Of a stretch of 64,000 nt of DNA, positions 56,235 to 64,000 are shown one piece after another. How positions within the stretch are numbered: position 1 is the first letter of the stretch; every line of letters starts with the position of its first letter. The translations under genes were made by a program, and so were the position numbers. Location of the stretch: NCBI GenBank assembly GCA_021234155.1, contig JAJEKV010000265.1, positions 1-64,000 on the forward strand. Reading direction: 5' to 3'. The notes under the pieces were generated by a model. The model did not search any database and had not been told where the DNA came from. It was given only the letters and a program-made list of their open reading frames with translations. Source of the DNA: Isoetes taiwanensis. Taxonomy: Eukaryota; Streptophyta; Lycopodiopsida; Isoetales; Isoetaceae.

Positions 56235-56864
56235 TTACCACTTCTGCATGCTATATAAGGCTTTCAATCCCGCATTCACTCTGTGTTCTACAGCCATATT
56301 CCAACTAGGGCTCTTATCAACTTCCACTCCCAGATATTTATACGAGTTGACCAACTCTACTGGTTCTGTCTTATTAGCTCCAAAGACTATCAATTTTGTT
56401 TTTGCTAAATTTACTTGCATCCCTTTGCTATCACAAAAATGTGCGAGAGCATCCAAGTGCTTCTGCATCCCTGCTACTGAGTGAGATAGGATGACTACGT
56501 CATCTGCATAAAGCAAAAGCAATATCACATAGCCATTCACCACTGTCCCATCCTCTCCATGTTCCATCATCCAGTTTTCCAACTCACCAATAAACAACCC
56601 GAACAATGTAGGAGATAAGGGGCAGCCCTGTTTGACTCCAATATTACTCACCACAACATCTTCATTCATTCATTTTTAGGGGAGGGAAAGTTGCACCAAG
56701 ACCTTCTCATATAATATCTTGACCGCTTGCCTTAGCGTCATTGGAACTCCAATTAGTTCCATTCTTTGCCAGAGATTGGACCTATTTACTGTGTCAAAGG
56801 CTTTAGCATAATCCACAAAAAGAGCATATAAAGGCCTTTTTTTGCCAATGACTGAATCTATCAT
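56235..56864 (-). pseudogene. LINE copy 2 reverse transcriptase palm
   Basis: 56,864-56,676 has LYALFVDYAKAFDTVNRSNL (motif A with catalytic Asp). After a lesion at about 56,670, 56,669-56,235 has GVKQGCPLSPTLFGLFIGEL, then LLLLYADDVVILSHS (YADD box) and YKYLGVEVD (thumb). All RT landmarks are intact except for the break between the two frames. Confidence 0.92.
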
Positions 56865-56944
56865 GGCACGCAGAGTTATCAGATGGTCTATGGTAGACCG
56901 CTCGGGTCTAAATCTGCTTGCCCCATAGCCCTAACTCCATTTCC

Positions 56945-58162
56945 TTACGCCCACATACTAATCTTAGTGTTTAACATTGTAGCCACTAGTTTTGCAAACA
57001 AAGCGCAAATCATAATCATTCTATAATTACGGATCTTTGTCGTCTCTGCTTTTTGTATAACGGAATAACTCGTTAACTTGCCACGGCGGGGAAAGCCCTC
57101 TTTTAAAGCTGCATTTACTAGCTTCAACAACATTGCATGGGTTAAACCTCCAGCCCATTTGAACATCTCCGCAACCAACCCCTGTGCATCAGCTGCTTTA
57201 CCATTTGCAAGCTTACTCAAACCCTGTTCCAAGTCATCAGGAGTGAACTCATATTCACCAGCAGAGAGATATGTGATCTCTTTCATATCAGAAATACCAG
57301 ACACATGATAAAGCTTGTGCACTTGGCCTAGCAAAGCATTAGCTTCTAAAGCTGCTTCTTGTTTTACCCTGGGTTTCAATCTATTCCAAAATTGCTTTGG
57401 ATTCAGTAATAACTCCTCCACCATAACTTGCTGCTTCCGATATATATACTTTTTCTTTTTAGACTTGGTCATCTTTATATATTCTTTCTTCAATTTTTCC
57501 CTTTCCACCCCTTTTGCTTTTTTGAACTCTACCCTTTTTGCTTTACAATCCCCATCAAACCATGCATTACACGGGAGACCCTTCAATTTCCGTTTTGATA
57601 TAAAGCACGCAGTAGCAGCATCCAAAACCATTTTGGCAAGCTTCTCACTAAGAGTATTAACATCCTCTGGCCAATCTATTTCAAGTGCCTTTTCTTCACA
57701 CAACTTCTCATATTGATCTGCCTTGTTATATTGCATATTAATCCTTTGCCTGCATGTTGTATCACTATTTATTTTTCGCTGCAAATTTTTTACACATATC
57801 ACAACTGATAAAGGTGCATGATCACTTATGTGTGGCATTGCTTCCTCTATCTGAAAGTCCAGCATTTGTTTGACAAGGGATGCACGAGCTAAAACCAAAT
57901 CCACAACACTAGCATCTCTACAGGTGAGCTTACCAGAGTGTGGAAATCTGCTTATGCCATTATATATCAGCAAGTCCAATCCACTACACATATTAAGTAC
58001 ATGGTTACCTTGTGGAGTGGGCCACCTTACTTTGTCCTGAGAGTTACGATTCCAACCCTGCTCCTCTACCTCCAACTCATCTAACATTACCACCCACACC
58101 GGATCACCTTCTGTACTTGTTATTATTTTGCTGCTTGTTTGCCACTCTTCCATTAAAATCAC
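56945..58162 (-). CDS. LINE copy 2 endonuclease C-terminus to RT fingers (405 codons open)
   Basis: The longest uninterrupted frame of this element. It holds the endonuclease end (VVDLVLARASL… HISDHAPLSV, with the SDH motif), a long charged linker (KSKKKKYIYRKQQV…), and the start of RT (DAQGLVAEMFKWAG, SYSVIQKAETTKIRNYRMI). It continues upstream, after a frameshift, into the GDFNGRV piece and downstream into the palm fragments. As it stands it is only part of ORF2. Confidence 0.88.
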   Translation of the reverse strand: MILMEEWQTSSKIITSTEGDPVWVVMLDELEVEEQGWNRNSQDKVRWPTPQGNHVLNMCSGLDLLIYNGISRFPHSGKLTCRDASVVDLVLARASLVKQMLDFQIEEAMPHISDHAPLSVVICVKNLQRKINSDTTCRQRINMQYNKADQYEKLCEEKALEIDWPEDVNTLSEKLAKMVLDAATACFISKRKLKGLPCNAWFDGDCKAKRVEFKKAKGVEREKLKKEYIKMTKSKKKKYIYRKQQVMVEELLLNPKQFWNRLKPRVKQEAALEANALLGQVHKLYHVSGISDMKEITYLSAGEYEFTPDDLEQGLSKLANGKAADAQGLVAEMFKWAGGLTHAMLLKLVNAALKEGFPRRGKLTSYSVIQKAETTKIRNYRMIMICALFAKLVATMLNTKISMWA

Positions 58163-58640
58163 CCATTAGCACAACCTTCCCTTCTGTAAAGAGCCACATG
58201 GCATCTTGTTCTAAGCGATAAAAGGGATCATCCACGTCCATATTCCCAACATTATACATGGGTGAACCACGTGGCGGGAAAATAGCATCCCGCAACAAAA
58301 TTTTTTCCATCTTGTCACGGGATTTCAATCCAAATATCTTTGCATAGAACCATAATGCAATACTAGCTTTATCATATGCCTAATACTTTTCTTACATAAC
58401 ATACAACTCCGCCATGCCCCTTTAATCTCCATGATTTCTCATACCATACTGAGTGAAGCAACATAAAATCATTTATCTACGGTAAACCTTTTTTTCTTCA
58501 TGTTCACATGTCTCTAAAAAAAAAATAACATCAACATTCTCAAGCAAAAACTGATTACATCTACTTTATCTTGACTAATGGAATCAATATTCCAAAGACA
58601 CAATCTGGCGGTCTCAAATCCCTATGCTTCCATCGAATTA
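58104..58640 (-). pseudogene. LINE copy 2 endonuclease N-terminal half
   Basis: 58,328-58,104 reads FTEGKVVLMGDFNGRVANKQ (GDFN catalytic motif). Further right, around 58,570-58,490, a frame reads FLLENVDVIFFLETCEHEEKKV, the counterpart of ILALNETWEHETNRL in copy 1 (catalytic Glu region). A poly-A run (plus-strand 58,515-58,523) probably caused one frameshift. The sequence between 58,640 and 59,020 is unassigned. Confidence 0.75.
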
Positions 58641-59023
58641 TCCACAATTACCTTTCCCTTTTTCCAATATGCTTTTCGCCCGATTTTTGCTGGCGAGTTT
58701 TATATTTACGCATACGCTTTATCTTTGAATGAATTGCTCCTTAGTAAAGTCTTCGTTTATCCATCTTGATTGACCCTTGATTGCACTTCTTTTTTTTTAA
58801 CACATTCATTACGTACTCTCGCTTACAAACTTCACAATGGTATGTCTAGGTTTCCCGGATGAAAAAATTTGCCCTTTCGGAATGCTTCAACAACTCCACA
58901 ATCAAGAATACCAAGTTTATCTTTGAAAAACTGACTTACCTCCATTTTTCGTATTTTCGCATGTTCTTACGGCAAGCCCACCAAAGCGGAGATTAAGCGA
59001 TCGATTTTTTCTTCTCTTGGTCT

Positions 59024-59446
59024 TCAATGAAATCGTAAGTTACGCTTTAATTCAATAAAGCAGTTGTCATCATGAGCATCATATCCATTGTGGTCAGCAT
59101 AGCCATTGGTTTCTGTCTGTGAATGTTGTTCTGTTTCTGCCCTCAACTCAGCTTTTATGTTCTCCATTTCTTGCTTAAGACCAGCCTTTATGTTGTCAAT
59201 TTCTTTCTTTAGATCTATTTTCATAATCTCCCTCATTTCTTGCATCAATCCATGCAAAGCCCCTTTGAATACTTCATGGAATAACTCCCTGACACAATCA
59301 CGAATCATCTCTTTCAGGCCTAGATCTGCTCCTAAGAGACCCATGATCCCATTTGCACTGCTAAGAACAGACCCAGCTTGTTTTTTCTCTAAGTCGTATT
59401 TAATTAAAGTGGGACTCATTCCATTCCCATTTTTTTTCGGAACCAT
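59024..59446 (-). CDS. LINE copy 2 ORF1-like coiled-coil protein
   Basis: 140 residues from ATG 59,446 (MVPKKNGNGMSPTL…). The middle (about residues 48-105) is a regular heptad-like Leu/Met/Ile and Glu/Lys pattern (MQEMREIMKIDLKKEIDNIK…), followed by a His/Asp/Asn-rich tail. Position upstream of the endonuclease on the same strand and similarity in style to the 16.7-kb remnant identify it as ORF1, normally an RNA-binding trimer-forming protein. No zinc knuckle or RRM is visible, so the chain may be truncated. Confidence 0.6.
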   Translation of the reverse strand: MVPKKNGNGMSPTLIKYDLEKKQAGSVLSSANGIMGLLGADLGLKEMIRDCVRELFHEVFKGALHGLMQEMREIMKIDLKKEIDNIKAGLKQEMENIKAELRAETEQHSQTETNGYADHNGYDAHDDNCFIELKRNLRFH

Positions 59447-59450
59447 GTTA

Positions 59451-60164
59451 ATTTACACAAAAAGAAGCACCCCGACCTGAAAACTGGCCATAATTGGAAT
59501 TTTTGTCTATTAGTGTGCATCCAAGCTTTTCTTCCAGTTTTCTTGGATAGCATGTCGAGAACAAGAACAATGCAACGCAAACATGCATTAGACCTATCAA
59601 GTTCTAATTGAAAAAGATTCTTAGTTGAACATTTTGGCTCTATTTTCTTAGGTGGGTAGACAATAGATCACAAATTCCAACAAAAATTATGCAAATCGTT
59701 TACTTAATCACCCAAAAATACTAGTTTTGAGATACCTTATATTTATAAATGGGCTCATTACAATATATATTACAGTGGGTGAAGAGACCATAGTGGTCGT
59801 ATGGGCACAATCATTACACCCTCTTCACACATGAACCACCTAGTGCAAAGGGCACGTGGAGCTCTTTCCTAGTCACGGAGCAACTTACAGACGATAGAAA
59901 TTTGTATGAGGAGTTCCTTTATGGGCCACGTGCTTGTATGCCCAACTGATGTCACCACCCTCTTTCGGCACCTTTCTTTAATGAGGCCCGATCTTTTCAT
60001 TGCTCCCAAGCATGTACTATTTGGTCGAGATAAGGACAAAGAGACAAAATCAAATTAGTCAAGTGATGCTACATGCAAAAAAATAAAAATAAAAACAGTT
60101 CTTAGGGCCATTTTGGAAAATACTGAGGGCATGAGAAAGGCAGCTCGGAGGGAAAAACCACGGG
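59451..60164. other. No recognisable gene
   Basis: AT-rich sequence to about 59,760, then tttataaatgggctcattac and a direct run to 60,060. Nothing coding or repetitive is supported; a solo LTR-like segment is possible, but no ends were found. Confidence 0.4.
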
Positions 60165-60660
60165 TTTTAGAATTGAAGGCCTTTCTCGACTTCGCGAGTC
60201 GAGAAAAGGCGGCTCCGAAAAATGCAAGTTTTAGAGGGGTGAAGGCCTTTCGACTTCATGAGTCGAGAAGCGGCGACGAAAAACCACGGGTTTTATGGGT
60301 CGAGGAAGGCCTTTCGACTTCGCGGTCGAAAAGCGACTCAAACTCAAAAGCGGGGTTTTATGGGTCGAAGGCCTTTTCGACTTCTTGAGTCGAAAGGCGG
60401 CTCAAAACCAAAAGCCGAGGTTTTATGGGTCGGAGAAGGGCCTTTCTCGACTCGCGAGTTGAGAAAGGCCTTCGGATCCATAAAACTGTGTTTTCTTTAA
60501 ATTTGCCTTTAATTTCAGCGGTAACCCAAAACTCGCGTTTAACTACCCCTTTTTTTTTCGAAAGTCGGAAAGGTTTTTCAAAGCGAAAAATGCAAGTTTG
60601 AGGGCCTTTCGACTTCGAGTCGAAAAAGCTGACTTCGAGTAAAAACGGGCAATTTCAAAG
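60165..60660 (+). repeat. Hairpin minisatellite of ~65-bp units
   Basis: Units start with gaaggcc at 60,175, 60,241, 60,305, 60,367 and 60,435. Each carries an inverted repeat of the type ttctcgact-nnnnn-agtcgagaa, then a purine-rich spacer and ggttttatgggtcg. The first unit has a perfect 9-bp stem (60,183-60,205); others have shortened but still paired stems. A degenerate sixth copy is near 60,600-60,630. The 91-codon open frame across it reflects the repeat. Confidence 0.9.
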
Positions 60661-60719
60661 CTTCGAGTCGAGAAGGTGAAAATGAATAACCTTCAAACAA
60701 CGTATTATTTTACCCTTTT

Positions 60720-60790
60720 TTTTTTCTAATACCCAGCCTTTTTTTCCGCCCATGCTTGAATTTTAGACTTTGGTACATACCTTTGAGGCC
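60720..60790 (+). repeat. First copy of a cgcccatgcttgaa segment
   Basis: ctttttttccgcccatgctt followed by gaattttagactttggtacatacctttg. The same sequence recurs at 61,341-61,450, after about 550 bp of AT-rich DNA (60,791-61,340) in which I see no gene. Confidence 0.8.
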
Positions 60791-61340
60791 AGTTCATTTG
60801 TCTTGCTTGGAAGAAGCTCCCAACGCCATAGCTCCCACTGGCTTTTACTCCACCTCCGATCCAAACTCAACCTATTAAGCATTGAACTATTAAGCCTATT
60901 AAGCCTATGCAAACCTATGCATTAACCTTGATAACTAGCCTGTCTAGTTAACTGGCAGGCCAAATAATGTATGCAAGTATTGTCTACGTATAAAAAAAAA
61001 ATAGCCTTCATTAAATGCACCATTTTTATGCTTTATATGCACACACATTGCCTAGCAACATTTTTCATTAAATTTCTACTTAGTATAATCATTGGTTTGA
61101 CGACCTAAAACTCATATTTATTCAACTTGACCATACCTAAAACTTAGACCCTTTAACCTTAAAATTAGAATTATGTGCCTTAGGCACATTTTCTACTATA
61201 CAGTATAAGTATAATGGTAACGTAATGTGTAACACGTGAACATATAGCATACTTATTAAAAGAGAAATTAGAATGTATAAACAAATATGTCAAATTATAA
61301 TGCCATATTAGTATTTATTTAATAATTATTTTTTAAACAT

Positions 61341-61450
61341 CTTTTCTATACCCCGCCTTTTTTTTCCGCCCATGCTTGAAATTTGAACTCTTTTCTATAC
61401 CCCGCCTTTTTTTCCCGCCCATGCTTGAAATTTGAACTTTGGTACATACC
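61341..61450 (+). repeat. Second and third copies of the cgcccatgcttgaa segment
   Basis: Two tandem copies about 46 bp apart (cttttctataccccgccttt… at 61,339 and 61,388). The last continues into actttggtacatacctttgg as at 60,770. Together with the copy at 60,720 this shows a duplicated border. Confidence 0.85.
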
Positions 61451-62093
61451 TTTGGAACTGTTCTTTTGGGTCACCCTGCTTCCGAAATGCCTTCCGGATT
61501 GCCGCAGCTTCAATACCCGTCAGTGCAATTCTCCATTCATAGCTGAGCTTGAATCATTCGGCACCTGGAAACCAAGAAAAATTGCTTATTCGATTTTGGG
61601 ACTTTAATCTAAATGAACTCACCCGGATCTGCATCTTCCTCTTCCGCTTCAAGAAATGAGCCCTGGCTATGGCAGACACCTTCTGCTCTTAACTGGCTAT
61701 GGCAGATCTGGATCGGCAAGCCACAGACGGCCACAGTCGATGCGTTGCAAAGAACTCCCTCTGCCAGCGACGGCCAAGCCAAGAACGGGAAGAAAATAAG
61801 GAATACAGTTACTTGCAGCTGGAAAATAAGGAATACAGTTCTATTTCTGAGGTGGATGAGGCAGGGGAAACATCAGGGTCTATAAATATCTAGGTATTCA
61901 AGCCCAAATTTGAAGATTTCGGCACTGGTCTGTACCTTTTCTTTGCCATTTTTTTTTCTTGATTCTTTGCCATGCTAGATCTAGACGAAACCGCAACAAA
62001 TGCTAACAAATTTGTGAGAAATAGGATCAAGATAAGCCATATTTTACAAGAAACAGGGCGAAGGGATAAGCCATAGTTGAAAACGGTGCGGCG
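61451..62093. other. No clear gene
   Basis: Short open frames of 60-90 residues overlap on both strands. A 23-bp direct repeat (ggaaaataaggaatacagtt) occurs at 61,796-61,845. No domain is recognised. Confidence 0.35.
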
Positions 62094-62402
62094 ATGGCGG
62101 CATTCGACCGAAGAGCGGCGCTTGATATGGCCGAAATGGATCGGAGATCGTCGGCGCCTTCGGTAATGCCTAGTTTTCCCCCCCACAAATCCGTCTCCCC
62201 TAAACGCTTTTCTTTTGGATCGTCCAGCCAATCCAGAGAGCAGATTGCTAGCCTTTCCCAAATCAATGATTCCCTGCTCAAAGAGGTTGCCGTCCTCCGA
62301 GAAGACAAAAATTGCCTCACTGATCAATTGGAGGATGACCTTCGTAACATCGCTTCCAAAACTGAGCAGTTGATCCATGAAAATGATACCCTTGAAAAAT
62401 AA
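62094..62402 (+). CDS. Hypothetical coiled-coil ORF
   Basis: 102 residues from ATG 62,094 (MAAFDRRAALDMAEMDRRSS…). A Ser/Pro-rich, probably disordered first half is followed from about residue 50 by a heptad-like helix (LSQINDSLLKEVAVLREDKN… LIHENDTLEK). A good start context and sensible composition make it plausible as a first exon or truncated gene. The frame then ends at TAA. Function unknown. Confidence 0.4.
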   Translation: MAAFDRRAALDMAEMDRRSSAPSVMPSFPPHKSVSPKRFSFGSSSQSREQIASLSQINDSLLKEVAVLREDKNCLTDQLEDDLRNIASKTEQLIHENDTLEK

Positions 62403-62719
62403 CGTCCATGGCACCATTTTCCAGCTTAAGGATCGCGAAGAAAAAGCCCTCTGAGATTAGGATTGATCGCTTAAGGATCGCGAAGAAAAATCCTAACCTG
62501 TCTGTCCTGGACTTCTTCGGACAGCCCAATCCACCTTTTGCTATCCTATCTTCTGCTCCCGTTTATACCACTGATCTACTCTCCTTCTGATATGCTGCCC
62601 GCTCTCCTTCTGTTCTCAGATCTGAGGCGCCTCTATTTCCCTCTGGTCTGTTGGCTGCCCATATCCATATATATGTGGATCTGCTCTTCCTAGAAGATGC
62701 CTTCTCGACTATTGCCTTC

Positions 62720-62962
62720 AAAAAGCAGAAAGTGCCTTCAAAAAGCAGAAGGTGCCTTCTCGACTCGGTAGTCGAGAAGGATTATAATGTTTAAAAGGAG
62801 TGAGTTTTATTTTTATTTTGTATAATGTTCCATGGGCTCCCAACAAAAGAAATATTTGGTGCCCATTTCTTAGCTGGCCATCGGCTCATGGGGCTTCTGC
62901 TGAAGGCTTGGGGAGCACAGAAGGGAGGAATTGTGCCCATTCTCGCCTCGTGAGGCGAGAAA
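62720..62962 (+). repeat. gccttcaaaaagcagaa duplication and two cg-rich hairpins
   Basis: gtgccttcaaaaagcagaa appears twice (about 62,717-62,752). ccttctcgact-cggt-agtcgagaagg lies at 62,756-62,781, and tctcgcctc-gt-gaggcgaga at 62,940-62,959. The hairpins have the same design as those at 60.2-60.45 kb. Confidence 0.75.
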
Positions 62963-62999
62963 AAACTTCTCAGCATTGTCTAAATTGTTTAATTATTTA

Positions 63000-63096
63000 G
63001 TATCTAATTAAATAGTTGTTTAATTAATTGTTTAATTTATTATCTAATTATCTAATCTAATTATCTATTTATTATCTATTAATTTATTATCTAACC
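63000..63096. repeat. AT-only run of taattatctatt motifs
   Basis: Irregular repeats of tttattatcta and gtttaattaa, nearly free of G and C. Confidence 0.85.
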
Positions 63097-63345
63097 CCTT
63101 TGCCCTTCCCCCTCCTCCCCTTCCCCAAGAGACCCGCCCCTCCCCTCCCCTTTGCCCTTCCCCTCCCCCTTCCCCAAGAGACCCTGCCCCTCCCCCCCTT
63201 TGCCCTTCCCCTCCTCCCCTTCCCCAAGAGACCACCCCCTTCCCCCCCCATTTGCTCGGTCCCTCCTCTTTACCTTTTTTGCCTTCCCCCCCCCCCTCCC
63301 TCCCTCCTGTCTCCCCTTCCTTCCTACTCTTCTTTCTCCACCACC
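63097..63345 (+). repeat. C-rich ~50-bp tandem repeat
   Basis: Units cctttgcccttcccc…ttccccaagagacc begin at about 63,097, 63,148, 63,197 and, degenerate, 63,246, then decay into a polypyrimidine stretch. The long frames on either strand (Pro-rich on plus, Gly/Glu-rich on minus) are composition artefacts. Confidence 0.92.
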
Positions 63346-64000
63346 CCCCTTCATTTTCTCGGATTGTCATGTGTAAATGTTATTCTTATTTTATCAAGAA
63401 AAATCTAATAATGATTCAATGGCAGCTTACTTTTTTTTTGCATGAGTCCCATTTTCAGTCCGAGTCCCAAAATTCGAGATTTGTCCCACTTTAATTAAAT
63501 ACGACTTCTCTGTAGTATGCTCATTATTATCAGTCTTTGCCGCCATTCCAGGTTGTTTCTTTGGTCCCCTTACTGATTCCGGTTGCCCATTTGCAGAATC
63601 CGAATGCCCCTTTGCTGAAACTGCAGCTCTGGAACATCTTTTTTCTGCTTCAATTTCGATTCTTTCTGCAACAAATTGCCCCTCGATTTCTGCAGCAGGT
63701 TGTCTATTTGCTGTTTCCGGTTGCCCCTTTGAAGATTCCGGATGGCCCTTTGATCTGGAACATCCCTTTCTTTGCCGACTTGACTCATATACGCAGCGAA
63801 ATCCTTGGTTGGCCCGATAGATGCAAAAGAGTTTACCTTACGTTGTTTCGACACATAACAGGTTATTATTTTTTGGCATCGGCACACACGGATGGCGCCC
63901 CATCCACGACCCCATCTACAACAACTTGTCCTTTTTGAACACGATGTTTGACGGGATCCGGTGTGGTCCCCGATGCATCAGTCCCCTGAGGTAGGATCGA
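63346..64000. other. No recognisable gene; internal ~138-bp duplication
   Basis: ccggttgcccatttgcagaa…ctggaacatc (about 63,580-63,641) is repeated in altered form at 63,718-63,772. Open frames on both strands cover it (63,537-63,938 plus; 63,887-63,570 minus) and neither is convincing. The sequence runs off the window edge. Confidence 0.4.

Noticed and set aside
60165-60660. CRISPR-like palindromic repeats with ~40-bp spacers
   Set aside because: The spacers are themselves similar between units, and no cas genes are near; it is a tandem minisatellite.
63065-63370. Gly/Glu-rich minus-strand ORF
   Set aside because: It is the complement of the C-rich tandem repeat, with competing Pro-rich frames on the plus strand.

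Overview
The window looks like repeat-rich nuclear DNA of a land plant. The evidence is a multi-exon plant-type aquaporin relic, a fragment of the CCR4-NOT scaffold gene NOT1, a pair of intronless MAK/RCK-type protein kinases, two LINE retrotransposons of one family, a pogo-like DDE transposase, long microsatellites, and GT-AG introns with AT-rich intergenic DNA. There is no bacterial gene organisation. Species cannot be read from the sequence; a non-seed plant or gymnosperm is my guess, mostly from the aquaporin type and the density of old transposons. Only the two kinases are uninterrupted, recognisable protein-coding genes; almost everything else is repeat or pseudogene.

Layout. 1-12,214: eleven head-to-tail copies of a GC-rich unit of about 1.1 kb, with no conserved reading frame. 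12,215-14,100: the ragged edge of that array (two units carrying the same foreign block, then one strongly diverged unit). 14,130-25,883: probably one large DNA transposon with CACTA-like ends (inverted termini plus shared CG-rich subterminal palindromes), filled with a pyrimidine tract of about 800 bp, a tRNA-like tandem repeat, a dead LINE, a kinase-like pseudogene and spliced-looking fragments. 25,895-27,620: a pogo/Tigger-like transposase broken by a few frameshifts. 28,738-29,215 (minus): NOT1 C-terminal pseudogene. 29,600-34,530: relics, a tRNA-like element and a short element with perfect 86-bp inverted arms. 34,531-38,090: a nested palindrome built from diverged copies of the 1.1-kb unit and a minisatellite of about 19 bp that changes orientation several times.

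40,226-46,905: a segmental tandem duplication of about 2.6 kb. Each copy carries a complete intronless kinase of the MAK/RCK (CMGC) type that has lost the TxY activation-loop motif and the catalytic-loop lysine. 47,980 and 49,056: two related hairpin termini resembling Helitron 3' ends. 51,536-52,807: a five-exon aquaporin pseudogene. 53,780-54,630: tandem repeat of about 400 bp. 55,124-59,450: (GA)n tract and a second, better preserved LINE on the minus strand. 60,170-63,350: hairpin minisatellite, further hairpins and C-rich repeats.

The genes do not form a pathway. The coherent story is genome turnover: nested transposons, amplification of one 1.1-kb family both as an array and as dispersed palindromes, and pseudogenised host-gene pieces. 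The kinase pair is the best candidate for something functional and unusual.
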